Below, in pieces: positions 43,443 through 52,700 of a stretch of 64,000 bases of DNA (its first letter is position 1; each line of letters starts with the position of its first letter). The notes beneath the pieces were generated by a model, which made no database searches, was not told the DNA's origin, and worked only from the letters and a program-made list of their open reading frames with translations. The position numbers and the translations under genes are program-made. The stretch is from Corallococcus silvisoli (GTDB taxonomy: Bacteria > Myxococcota > Myxococcia > Myxococcales > Myxococcaceae), in contig NZ_JAAAPJ010000010.1 in the NCBI RefSeq assembly GCF_009909145.1, positions 62,001 through 126,000 of the forward strand. The letters run 5' to 3'.

Positions 43443-44474
43443 CTACTGCGCGGTGGCTGCGTTCCAGACCTCGGAGACGCGGCCCACCTGGTCGAACGCG
43501 CAGTGCGCGGCGCCCGGGATGACCTTGTCGTCCACCGGGAACTGGAGCCCACCGAAGTACGCCTCGGCCGCCTGGATGTCCTGGAGCAGGAAGTCCTGGT
43601 CGCCGTAGGTGAAGTAGAACTTCGTGCCGCCGCGCAGCGACGCGTTCGCCGCGTCCCAGTCCATGCTGCCCGTCCACGGCTTCTCACCGCCGCAGCTCAG
43701 CGCGTAGACGCCCGGGTAGCGGTCGCCGTAGCGCGGCAGGAAGCTGGCGGTCAGCTCGATGGAGCCGCCCGACGAACCGCCGAACAGGATGGGGCCGTCC
43801 TGGATGTCCCAGCCCCGGCGCAGCGCTTCGATGAGCCCCACCAGCTCCGCAGCGTTCTTCCCCTCCAGGTCGCGCGCCTCCACCGGCGCCTCCGTGGTGC
43901 AGTCCGTGCGCTCCGGCACCGTCCACCACGCGCACTTGTTGGGCGCGAGCGCCGTCACGTAGAGCGTGTTGTGCCCGTAGGTCCAACCACCGTGCGTGAA
44001 CAGCGAGCGGGGGTTGCTGCCGGTGTACGTTGCGGCCCCATCCCCGTGCAGGTAGATGGCCAGCCGCATCGGTCCGGGCGCGATGCCCGCCTTCGGCTCG
44101 ATGAGCTTCACCTCCGTCGCGCCCACCTGGGCCACGCAGTACGTCAGCGTTCCCGCGTCCGTGCTCACCGTGGCCGTCCGGCTGCAAGGAAGCTTGCCGG
44201 AGCCATGCGAGCTGCCCGTGCCCGCGTCGGTGCCGGCGTCGACACCCGCGTCGGTGCCAGCGTCCACGCCCGCGTCGGTGCCGGCGTCGACACCCGCGTC
44301 GATGCCAGCGTCCACGCCCGCGTCGGTGCCAGCGTCCACGTCCGGGCCAGCGTCCACGCCCGCGTCACTGCCTGCGTCGGCGCGGATGCCCGAGTCAGGC
44401 GTGGATTCATCAGGGTCGTCGGAGCAGGCGGAGAGACCCAGGGCGAGGACGGCGGCGAGGACGAAACGGGACAT
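43443..44474 (-). CDS. Esterase-like lipoprotein with Asp-Ala-Gly repeat linker
   Basis: 343-residue lipoprotein (lipobox Leu-Ser-Ala-Cys, Cys17). Residues 30-90 are a low-complexity linker of repeating VDAGTDAG units, a myxobacterial surface-lipoprotein hallmark as I know it. The C-terminal 250 residues form an alpha/beta-hydrolase: IYLHGDGAATYTG (oxyanion), ILFGGSSGGSIELTASFLP (nucleophile Ser), TYGDQDFLLQDIQAAE (Asp) and VIPGAAHCAFDQ (His), closest to PHB-depolymerase/feruloyl-esterase types. Several paired Cys suggest disulfides in the envelope. It diverges from the P450 gene across an 87-bp AT-rich region. Confidence 0.8.
   Translation of the reverse strand: MSRFVLAAVLALGLSACSDDPDESTPDSGIRADAGSDAGVDAGPDVDAGTDAGVDAGIDAGVDAGTDAGVDAGTDAGVDAGTDAGTGSSHGSGKLPCSRTATVSTDAGTLTYCVAQVGATEVKLIEPKAGIAPGPMRLAIYLHGDGAATYTGSNPRSLFTHGGWTYGHNTLYVTALAPNKCAWWTVPERTDCTTEAPVEARDLEGKNAAELVGLIEALRRGWDIQDGPILFGGSSGGSIELTASFLPRYGDRYPGVYALSCGGEKPWTGSMDWDAANASLRGGTKFYFTYGDQDFLLQDIQAAEAYFGGLQFPVDDKVIPGAAHCAFDQVGRVSEVWNAATAQ
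44221..44379. repeat. Coding repeats for the Asp-Ala-Gly linker
   Basis: Short repeats built on GCGTCGGTGCCGGCGTC and GCGTCCACGCCCGC, period about 12-24 bp, inside the esterase lipoprotein gene and in frame. They encode the flexible acidic linker. Confidence 0.85.
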
Positions 44475-44534
44475 GTGACTCGATGGATTGAGGAGGCGAA
44501 GCCTCTGTTGAGCAGCCAGTATAACGGGTATAGT

Positions 44535-44549
44535 TTTCCAGTCTGGAAA
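44535..44549. promoter_or_regulatory. Perfect 7-1-7 palindrome between esterase and P450 genes
   Basis: TTTCCAG-T-CTGGAAA, a perfect inverted repeat in the only AT-rich stretch nearby. It lies 12 bases before the P450 ATG, overlapping the region where TATAGT (44530-44535) could be a -10 box, so a bound regulator would control the P450. The regulator is not identified. Confidence 0.5.
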
Positions 44550-44561
44550 GGAAATTATTCC

Positions 44562-45749
44562 ATGGGCGGACGCGTGAACCTGATGGCGCCGGAGGTCCGG
44601 GCCAACCCCTATCCCGTCTACGCGGAGCTGCGGCGCACCGCGCCGGTGTGCCAGGTGGAGCCCGGGGGGCTGTGGGCGCTCACGCGCTTCGAGGACGTGG
44701 CCGCGGCGTTCAAGAACCCGCAGGTGTTCTCCTCGGCGGGGGTGCGCACCACCACGGCGCCGCCGTGGCTGGGCCACAACCCGTTCTCCGAGTCGATGAT
44801 CGTCCTGGATCCGCCGCACCACATGCGGCTGCGCACGCTGGTGAGCCGCGCGTGGACGCCCGCGGCGGTGAACCGGCTGGAGCCGCGCATCCGGAGCTTC
44901 GCGCAGGCCCTGGTGGAGCGCCTGTCCCCGGAGCGCGAGGTGGACTTCGTGGACGCCTTCGCCATGCCGCTGCCCGCGAGCGTGATTGGCGAACTGTTCG
45001 CGTTGGATCCTCAGTTGACCGCCCGCTACAAGCGCTGGTCGGTGGACCTGTCCAGCGTGTCCGGCACGACGGAGAAGGACACCCACCGGCACGACTCCAT
45101 TCGCGCCACGGTGCGTGAGATGGAGGACTACCTCTCGGAGGTCGTCTCCGAGCGCCGACGCCAGCCTCAGGACGACATGGTGTCGGACCTGGTGAAGACG
45201 CGCGTTGACGGCGAGGCGCTGTCCGACGCGGAGGTGATGAGCTTCCTGTTCCTCTTGGTGGTGGCGGGGTTGGAGACCACCGTGCAGCTCGTCAGCCACT
45301 GCGTGCGCCTGTTGATGGAGCAGCCGCACCTGATGGCCCGGCTGCGCGAGCACCCGGAGCAAGTGCCGCGCTTCGTGGAGGAGGTGCTTCGCTACGAGCC
45401 CTCCGTGCACGGGCTGGTGCGCGTCACCACGAAGGCGACGGAGGTGGCGGGCGTGGTGATTCCGGAGGGCGCGCGCGTGGCGCTGATGATTGGCTCCGCG
45501 TGCCGCGACGGCGAGCGCTTCAAGGACCCGGACACCTTCGACATGGACCGCGAAGGCGTGAACAACATGCCCTTCGGCCACGGCATCCACTTCTGCCTGG
45601 GGGCGCCGCTGGCCCGGCTGGAGGCGCGCGTGGGGCTGGAGGTGCTCCTGTCGCGCTTCACGCGCTTCACGCCCACGGGCCCGGTGAAGTGGAACACCTC
45701 CCTCACCGTGCGCGGCCCGCTGACGATGCCCCTCATCCCACACGCCTGA
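44562..45749 (+). CDS. Cytochrome P450
   Basis: 395-residue soluble bacterial P450 monooxygenase. I-helix oxygen-binding motif VVAGLETTVQLV (Ala-Gly-x-x-Thr-Thr), K-helix Glu-x-x-Arg in EEVLRYEPSVHG, and the heme loop FGHGIHFCLGAPLARLE with the thiolate Cys. It needs ferredoxin and reductase partners, none of which lie next to it. Bacterial P450s of this size hydroxylate small molecules or natural products; the substrate is unknown. ATG 44562 has AAAGGAA eight bases upstream and a palindrome that may be its operator. Convergent with the mutarotase gene. Confidence 0.95.
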   Translation: MGGRVNLMAPEVRANPYPVYAELRRTAPVCQVEPGGLWALTRFEDVAAAFKNPQVFSSAGVRTTTAPPWLGHNPFSESMIVLDPPHHMRLRTLVSRAWTPAAVNRLEPRIRSFAQALVERLSPEREVDFVDAFAMPLPASVIGELFALDPQLTARYKRWSVDLSSVSGTTEKDTHRHDSIRATVREMEDYLSEVVSERRRQPQDDMVSDLVKTRVDGEALSDAEVMSFLFLLVVAGLETTVQLVSHCVRLLMEQPHLMARLREHPEQVPRFVEEVLRYEPSVHGLVRVTTKATEVAGVVIPEGARVALMIGSACRDGERFKDPDTFDMDREGVNNMPFGHGIHFCLGAPLARLEARVGLEVLLSRFTRFTPTGPVKWNTSLTVRGPLTMPLIPHA

Positions 45750-45776
45750 GCGCGCGCGGGACGAAGGGCTGGACGC

Positions 45777-46625
45777 TCACGCTTCGATGTCGAACGCGAG
45801 CGACACGCGCTCGCCGGGGGCCACGTGCAGCAGGCCCTCGCCGGTGGCCAGCGCCCCGGCGGCGGCGGTCCACGGCTCCACGCAGACGAAGTCCTTGCCC
45901 CGCAGCGTCCACACGACGAGCAGGCGGAACTCCTGGCTCCACGTCAGCTTCACGGGCGGCAGGCCCGGCCCGCGCTCCAGCACCGTGCCCGGCGCCGAGT
46001 GGTCGCGCAGGTGCATGTCCACCTCCGGCTGGGTGAGGTCCAGGCCGGTGAAGGGCACCTCGTGCTTCGCGCGGTTGTCCCATGCGTGCGTGGCGTCCGT
46101 CTCCACGCGCGCCTGGGCCTTGTTGCCTTGGGGCACGCGGAAGTACGGGTGGTAGCCCAGGTGCAGCGGCAGGGGCCGCGTGTCCCGGTTCTCCAGGTCG
46201 AAGTCCAGCGTGAGCCGGCGGCCCGTGAGCGAGAACGCCAGCTGCGCGTCGAAGGCCCACGGGTACTGGCGCAGCGTCTCCTCCGAGGAGGACAGCCCCA
46301 GCACCAGCAGCGAGCCCTCCGACTGGCGCACCTGCCACGGCAGCTTCCGCGCGAAGCCGTGCTGCGGCAGCGTGTACGCCTTGCGATCCGCCGGGTACGT
46401 GTCCCCGGGCAGGGGGCCGGCGATGGGGAAGAGCACGGGGATGCCCCCGCGCACGTTCTTCGTGAGGTCGCCGACGGTGCTCTCATCCAGGTAGAGCACG
46501 TCCTCGCCGTCCACCACCATGCGGGTGACGAGCGCGCCGCGCGTGGGGATGATCTCCACGCGGCAGCCGCCGTCCTCCAGCGCGTGGGTCTCCAGCCCCG
46601 CGATGCCCGGGAACGGTCCGCTCAT
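45777..46625 (-). CDS. Aldose 1-epimerase/hexose-6-phosphate mutarotase family protein
   Basis: 282-residue galactose mutarotase-fold protein that interconverts sugar anomers. Visible blocks: GIPVLFPIAGPLPGDTYPAD, YTLPQHGFARKLPW (catalytic-region His), LPLHLGYHPYFRVP (second His pair) and DFVCVEPWTAAAGAL (catalytic Glu). The PQHGFAR block is typical of the YeaD-like group. It starts four bases after pruA on the same strand, so it is co-transcribed with proline/arginine catabolism, which gives no obvious metabolic link. Start ATG 46625. Confidence 0.85.
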   Translation of the reverse strand: MSGPFPGIAGLETHALEDGGCRVEIIPTRGALVTRMVVDGEDVLYLDESTVGDLTKNVRGGIPVLFPIAGPLPGDTYPADRKAYTLPQHGFARKLPWQVRQSEGSLLVLGLSSSEETLRQYPWAFDAQLAFSLTGRRLTLDFDLENRDTRPLPLHLGYHPYFRVPQGNKAQARVETDATHAWDNRAKHEVPFTGLDLTQPEVDMHLRDHSAPGTVLERGPGLPPVKLTWSQEFRLLVVWTLRGKDFVCVEPWTAAAGALATGEGLLHVAPGERVSLAFDIEA

Positions 46626-46629
46626 GGGA

Positions 46630-48285
46630 CTAGCGGGCCCCGTCCTTCGGGTCGCTGTCCATGAAGGGGTAGGGCACCGCCACCGGCGGCGCGAAGTTCT
46701 CCTTGATGGTGCGGGGGCTGGACCAGCGGAACAGGTTGACGATGGAGCCGGACTTGTCGTTGGTGCCGGACGCCCGGCTGCCGCCGAAGGGCTGCTGGCC
46801 CACCACCGCGCCCGTGGGCTTGTCGTTGATGTAGAAGTTGCCCGCCGCGCTGCGCAGGCCGCTCATCATCTGCTCGATGGCCTTGCGGTCGCGCGCGAAG
46901 ATGGCGCCCGTGAGCGCGTAGCTGGCGGACTGGTCGCACTCCTTCATCGTCTCCTCGAGCTTCGCGTCCGGGTAGACGTACACGCCCACGAGCGGCGCGA
47001 AGATCTCCTCCGTCATGATGCGGTGGCGCGGGTTCGTGCACTGCACCAGCGTGGGCTGCACGAACCAGCCCTCGCCGCAGTCGGTGCCTCCGCCCGCGAG
47101 GATGGTGGCGTCACCCCCGGACTTCGCCAGCTCGATGTACGAGGACACCTTCTTGAACGAGCGCTCGTCGATGACGGCGCCCATGAAGTTCCGGAAGTCC
47201 GCCACGTCGCCCATCTTGATGTCGCCGATGAGCGCCTGGAGGCGGGGCTTCAGCTTCGGCCACAGGGACTCCGGCACGTACACGCGGCTGGCCGCGGAGC
47301 ACTTCTGGCCCTGGTACTCGTAGCCGCCACGCACGATGGCCACCGCGAGCGCCTCCAGGTCGTCCGCCGCGGACGGGTGCGCGAAGATGAAGTCCTTGCC
47401 GCCCGTCTCACCCACCAGCCGCGGGTACTGCTTGTAGCGGCCGATGTTCTCTCCCACCGTCTTCCACAGGTGATTGAACGTGGGCGTGGAGCCGGTGAAG
47501 TGGATGCCGCCCAGGTGGGGGCTCGCCAGCACCGGGTTGCCCACCGTGGGTCCGTCGCCGGGCAGCATGTTGATGACGCCGTCGGGCAGGCCCGCCTCGC
47601 GCAGCAGCTCCAGGCCGTACCACGCGCTCAAGGCCTGCGTGGAGGACGGCTTCCACAGCACCACGTTGCCCATCAGCGCGGGCGACACGCAGAGGTTGAT
47701 GGCGATGGAGGTGAAGTTGAACGGCGCGACGGCGAACACGAACCCGTCCAGCGGCCGGTAGTCCGTCATGTTCCATACCTGCGGGGAGTTCTCCGGCTGG
47801 ATGGACAGGACCTGCTGCGCGAAGTGGACGTTGTAGCGCAGGAAGTCGATGAGCTCGCACGCCGCGTCGATCTCCGCCTGGTGCGCCGTCTTCGACTGGC
47901 CCAGCATGGAGGACGCGTTGAGCAGCGGGCGGTAGCGCGTGGTGAGCAGCTCCGCGGCGCGCAGGAAGATGGCCGCTCGCGCGTGGAAGGGCATCCGCGC
48001 CCACTCCTCCTTCGCGCCCAGGGCGCTCTGGATGGCCTGCTCCACGTGGCCCGCCTCGGCCTCGTGCAGGGTGGCCAGCACGTGCTGGTGCCGGTGCGGC
48101 ATGCGCACGGTGTCCGTCTTGCCGGACTTCACGTGCTTGCCGCCGATGACGACCGGAATCTCGATGTGCTCCCCGCTCATGCGCTTGAGCGTGGACTGGA
48201 GCTCCGCGCGCTCCGGGGTGCCGGGGGCGTAGGAGAGGACGGGCTCGTTCTTGGGAGCCGGGACGCGGGGGAAGGCGTTGAGCAC
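46630..48285 (-). CDS. pruA: 1-pyrroline-5-carboxylate dehydrogenase
   Basis: 551-residue aldehyde dehydrogenase of the P5C type: oxidises glutamate semialdehyde to glutamate, last step of proline breakdown. Landmarks: VAPFNFTSIAINLCVSPALM (NAD site and catalytic-region Asn), LVGETGGKDFIFAHPSA (catalytic-base Glu) and GGYEYQGQKCSAASRVYVPE (nucleophile Cys), with the long N-terminal extension EIPVVIGGKHVKSGKT of this subfamily. No proline dehydrogenase is adjacent. GTG start at 48285 with GAGG eight bases upstream. The mutarotase gene follows after four bases. Confidence 0.93.
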   Translation of the reverse strand: MLNAFPRVPAPKNEPVLSYAPGTPERAELQSTLKRMSGEHIEIPVVIGGKHVKSGKTDTVRMPHRHQHVLATLHEAEAGHVEQAIQSALGAKEEWARMPFHARAAIFLRAAELLTTRYRPLLNASSMLGQSKTAHQAEIDAACELIDFLRYNVHFAQQVLSIQPENSPQVWNMTDYRPLDGFVFAVAPFNFTSIAINLCVSPALMGNVVLWKPSSTQALSAWYGLELLREAGLPDGVINMLPGDGPTVGNPVLASPHLGGIHFTGSTPTFNHLWKTVGENIGRYKQYPRLVGETGGKDFIFAHPSAADDLEALAVAIVRGGYEYQGQKCSAASRVYVPESLWPKLKPRLQALIGDIKMGDVADFRNFMGAVIDERSFKKVSSYIELAKSGGDATILAGGGTDCGEGWFVQPTLVQCTNPRHRIMTEEIFAPLVGVYVYPDAKLEETMKECDQSASYALTGAIFARDRKAIEQMMSGLRSAAGNFYINDKPTGAVVGQQPFGGSRASGTNDKSGSIVNLFRWSSPRTIKENFAPPVAVPYPFMDSDPKDGAR

Positions 48286-48432
48286 GCGGGGACCTCAGGG
48301 AGGAAAAGGAAGGTTGGGCAAGGTATAGCCCTCCCACGTTCCCAGGTCAGCGTCAGAAGCCAGGGGCGTCCGCGCCGCGACACAGCACCGGTGCGTGTCC
48401 TCCACCGGCCGTATGTCCAGCGTGCGTCCGGC

Positions 48433-48831
48433 TCAGCCCTCGCCCGCGGCCTTGGCCGTGGCGCCCCGCGCGCGCTGCAGCACGGCATGAAGCTGCGCGA
48501 TGAGGTACGGCGGCTTCACGGGATTGACCAGGTACGCGTCCGGCTGCGGCTGTCCGGGCTCCAGGTCCGAGCGCGGCGCGTAGCCGCTGACGAACACCAC
48601 GGGCAGATGCGCCAGCGCCGGCTCCGAGCGCACGCGGCGGCACAGCTCATACCCGTCGATGCCCTCCATGTTCACGTCCGACAGCAGCACGTCCGGCGGC
48701 TGCGCGAGCGCGTGCGCCAGCCCCGCTTCCCCGTCCGCCGCCACCGTGCAATCGAACTCGCCGGACAGCAGCAGGCGCAGCGTCTCGCGCATGGTCCAGG
48801 AGTTCTCCACGATGAGGACCTTGGGCTTCAC
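48433..48831 (-). CDS. Single-domain response regulator
   Basis: 132-residue CheY-like receiver. The acidic pair is in VLIVENSWTMRE (Glu-Asn instead of the usual Asp-Asp), the phosphorylated Asp is in DVLLSDVNMEGIDGYEL, the Ser switch is in VVFVSGYAP, and the Lys is in YLVNPVKPPYLI. With one acidic pocket residue replaced, Mg2+ binding may be weaker. No output domain and no histidine kinase beside it, so it probably works with a distant partner. GTG 48831 is the only start that begins just before the fold; GGGAG lies about ten bases upstream. Confidence 0.85.
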   Translation of the reverse strand: MKPKVLIVENSWTMRETLRLLLSGEFDCTVAADGEAGLAHALAQPPDVLLSDVNMEGIDGYELCRRVRSEPALAHLPVVFVSGYAPRSDLEPGQPQPDAYLVNPVKPPYLIAQLHAVLQRARGATAKAAGEG

Positions 48832-48981
48832 GGCGCATCGACTCCCGGGGAGGGGACCGCGGACTGCGAGGGGGACCTGCGCCGCACAGCATCCCCCCGC
48901 CGTGCGCACCGGGCAAGAGGTCCCCCTTCACCCGCGAGAATTCGCGAAAGCCTCCACCTCACGGGTTCGCCCGTCAGCCCC

Positions 48982-49269
48982 CTACGACTCCGGCGGCGGA
49001 TTCCGGAGCCCCCGCCGGGAAACCTCGGAGTCCGGCTCCTCGTCGCCCCGCGCCTCGCGCTCGGGGACCTCGGCCGCCTCCCATTCCTCGCCGCGCTCGA
49101 CGTCCGCCTCCCACGGCGTCTCCTCTAGGGGGCCGGGGTTGACGTCCGGGTCACGGGCCGCGGCCGCGGAGCGTTCGCGGGCCTGCTCCGCGGCGGCGCG
49201 GTCCTGCGCGTCCTCCAACTGCCCCCGGTCGCGAGGTTGGAAGTTCCTGCTGCCCTTGTCCGAGGCCAT
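48982..49269 (-). CDS. Small charged hypothetical protein
   Basis: 95 residues, rich in Glu, Arg, Ala, Asp and Pro, no hydrophobic segment, no Cys, probably disordered. It starts MASDKGSRNFQPRDRGQLED. No family recognised. It has normal start and stop positions and clear third-position GC bias, which supports a real gene, but the ribosome-binding site is weak. The large kinase gene begins 440 bp away in the opposite direction. Confidence 0.5.
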   Translation of the reverse strand: MASDKGSRNFQPRDRGQLEDAQDRAAAEQARERSAAAARDPDVNPGPLEETPWEADVERGEEWEAAEVPEREARGDEEPDSEVSRRGLRNPPPES

Positions 49270-49710
49270 GGTGCCACCCCCAAGGCGAAGGTGGACCGTG
49301 GCGGAGCGGGCGGGCAACGGCGGTCCCTGGGGAGGCCGGGCCGTCCGGTCGTCCAGGTGCGAGGAGGGAGGGCGCGCGGGATCGCCATGCGGGCGCGGAT
49401 CCACCCGGGCGGCGCTCGCGTCCCGCCGCGGCCGCGTGGGCGCCAGCGCGCGCTCAACGCGCTTGTGACGTCTGCTGCGGTGCGGCAGGGCGCAGGCCGT
49501 GCATCCGTCCCAGGGTGGCGTCCTCCCCGGAACAGAAGCGGCTGCTCGGCAAGCGCCCGGGCACGCCCATGTGTTTTCTTCCAGCGAGACGGTGAACCGG
49601 GGACTAATGGCAGAGCGTGCACCTGCTCGGATGTCCCGGAGGCGGTGTCACTGAAACGTGCTATTCCTCCGACGTCTGGATTCTGGCCGGAAACGGCCAG
49701 CCCTTTGCGC
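49270..49710. other. Intergenic stretch before the kinase gene
   Basis: No gene seen. A local dip in GC near 49560-49610 (GTGTTTTCTTCCAGCGAGAC) and 49650-49680 suggests promoters for the divergent small gene and the kinase. I find no clear consensus boxes. Confidence 0.35.
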
Positions 49711-52700
49711 GTGAGCGACGACGAGAAGACAACGGTCCTGGACGAGCGCACCCGGCCTCCGAGCACGTGGGGGGACCGGATGCGTACGCCCATCACGCTG
49801 CCGGGTTCGGGCGTGGGGGAGCGGCGCTCGCTGGTCCCGGGCGTCATCGTCACCGGGCGCTACCGGGTGGAGTCGCTGCTGGGCGAAGGCGGCATGGGCC
49901 GCATCTGGCTGGCGGACGACCTGCAGGAGCGCCGCCGCGTGGCGCTCAAGGAGATGCACGTCCCGGCGGAGCTGTCCGCGGCGAAGGTGGAGGAGCTGGT
50001 GCTGCTGTTCCGGCACGAGTTCTTCGCCATGAAGAAGCTCCAGCACCCGTCCACGCTCAAGGTGTTCGACTGGGGCATGACGGAGGCGGGCAACCGCTTC
50101 ATCACCATGGAGGTGGTGGGCGGGCAGGACCTGAGCACGCTGGTGCGCGAGGCGCCGCTGGACACGCGCACGCTGTACCGGGTGCTGATCCAGATGGCGC
50201 AGGTGCTGGCGTTCATCCATTCGCGCCTGTACGTCCACTGCGACATCAAGGCCAGCAACGTGCGCATCACCGAGTCCGGCGCGGTGAAGCTGATGGACTT
50301 CGGCGTGATGCACCAGCTGGGCACCCCCAGCCCCGGCAAGCTGAAGGGCACGCTGGAGTACCTGGCGCCGGAGTGGCAGCGGGGCGCGAGCATCGACGGC
50401 CGCGCGGACCTGTACTCGCTGGGCGTGATGGCCTGGTACCTGGCCACCCGCAAGCTGCCCTTCAAGCGCGCCAGCCCCGCGGTGCTGCTCGCGGACCACC
50501 TCACGCGCCCGCCGCCGCGCCCCTCCACGCTCTGCCCGGTGGACCCGCAGCTGGAGGAGATCATCCTCCTGCTGATGGCGAAGGATCCGCGCGAGCGCTT
50601 CCAGGACGCGGGCGAGCTGCTGGAGGCGCTCTGCCACGCCAGCGGCGAGCCCGTCCCCGAGGAGCCGCTGTCCGCGCGCGCCAGCTACCTGCACGTGCCG
50701 GAGGTGGTGGGGCGGGAGGCGGAGCTGGAAGGGCTGATGAACGGCCTGGCGGAGGCGGACTGGGGCCAGTCGCGCGCGGTGCTGGTGGGCGGGCCCGCGG
50801 GCGTGGGCAAGACGCGGCTGCTCCAGGAGTTCGAGCTGCAGGCGAAGCTGGCGGAGCTGCCCTTCGGCCGGGGGCAGTGCCGCGCGGAGGGCCTGGCGCC
50901 GCTCGCCCCCGTGGCGCAGGCGCTGCGCTGCCTGGTGCCGCACACGCCCGGCGAGGTGATGGACCGGGTGGGGCCCCGGCTCGCGCGCCTGCTGTCGTCG
51001 GACGGGTACGAGGGCGACCTGCACGAACAGCTGCTGCGCGACGGTTCGGAGGAGAAGGCCGGCTTCTTCGAGGCCCTGTCGGAGTGGACGCGCACGCTCG
51101 GCGAGCGGCAGTCCTTCGTGCTGTGCTTCGAGGACCTGCAGTGGGCGGACAGCGCGACGCTGGAGGCGCTCAACGTCCTCATCCGCGCGCTGCACGGCAC
51201 GCGCGGCATGGTGGTGGGCACGTTCCGCTCCCACGAGCTGTCCCGGCTGAGCCTGGCGTTCCAGACGGTGGATGAGAAGCTCACGTCCCGCGTGGACCTG
51301 GAGCCGCTGTCCGCCGAGCACGTGGCCACGCTGGTGGAGCTGGTGCTGCCGGGGCTGGGCATGCCGGAGGGCTTCGTGCAGCGGCTGCACGCGACCACGG
51401 GCGGCAACGCCTTCTTCGCCACCGAGTGCCTGCGCATGCTGGTGGAGGCGGGCGCGCTCAAGCGCGTGGGCGGGCGCTGGCAGGCGGAGGAGGGGCTGGG
51501 GACGCGCGCGCTGCCGTACAGCATCCAGGAGACGGTGCTGGTGCGGCTCGCCAGCGCGCCGCCGGAGCAGGTGTCGCTGCTGCGCAAGCTGGCGCCCGCG
51601 GGCCGGATGCTGGACCTGCCGCTGGTGCGCGCGCTGTCGGGGCTGCCGGAGGCGGAGCTGTTCGCCGTCCTGGACGGCATCGTGGAGCGGCAGTTCCTCC
51701 AGGACGTGGAGGGCCGCTTCGTCTTCACGCACGACACCGTGCACCAGGCCGTCTACGACAGCACGCCGGAGGCGGAGCGCCGGGGCCACCACGGCCAGGT
51801 GGCGCGGGCGCTCCAGGCGCTGCCCTCCGGACGCGCGGGGGTGGTGCGCGCGGTGGGCTGGCACTTCGCGCGCTCGGACGCGCCCGCGGAGGCCATCCAG
51901 CCGCTGCTGGAGGCGGGACAGGCGGCCATCGAGGCGCAGGCGCTGCTGGAGGCCACGCTGCTGCTGAAGGAGGCCGCGGGGCTGCTGGAGTCGGCGCCGG
52001 ACTATCCGGGGCGCTCGGAGCAGCTGCTGCGCACGTGGGTGTCGCTGGTGGAGGTGGGCTACTCCAGCGACCCGCCGACGTCGGTGGCGTACGCGGAGCG
52101 GCTGTTCGCGCACTGGGCGGCCACGGTGGACGTGGCGGCGGGCCGCCAGGAGGCGCTGTCTCGGCTGGAGTCGGCGCGCACGGCCACGCCCGCGGAGCGC
52201 CAGGAGCTCTTGTGCCCGCTGTTCCGCGAGGTGTCGGCGAACGCGCGCATGACGCCGGTGGATGTCTTCTGGAAGCGCTCGGAGCTGCAGATCCTCCAGG
52301 GCATGGCGCTGGCCATCCTGGGGCGCACGGACGAACTGGAGGCGCTCTTCGCGCGCGTGGCCGCCGAGCACCCGGAGGACTCGCCCTACCGGTCCGGGCT
52401 GTCCATCGCGCGCGCGACGCTGAGCGCGTACACCGGCCACTGGGCGGGCGGGATGGCCGAGCAGCGCCATCAGGTGCGGCGGCTGCGGGACTTCCGCGAC
52501 GCGGTGGGGCGGCCGCCCCGGCGGCTGGCCTGGGCGCTGGGCATGGGCGGCTACCTGCTCAACGCGAACCTGGCCCTGCGCGGCGAGCCGCTGGACGAGG
52601 ACGTGCTGAAGGACGGGCTCCAGCTGGCGGAGGCCCACGGCTTCACCGACGTGCGCGCCTACCACCTCTTCGCGCAGGTGGCGCGCGCGGTCTTCACCGG

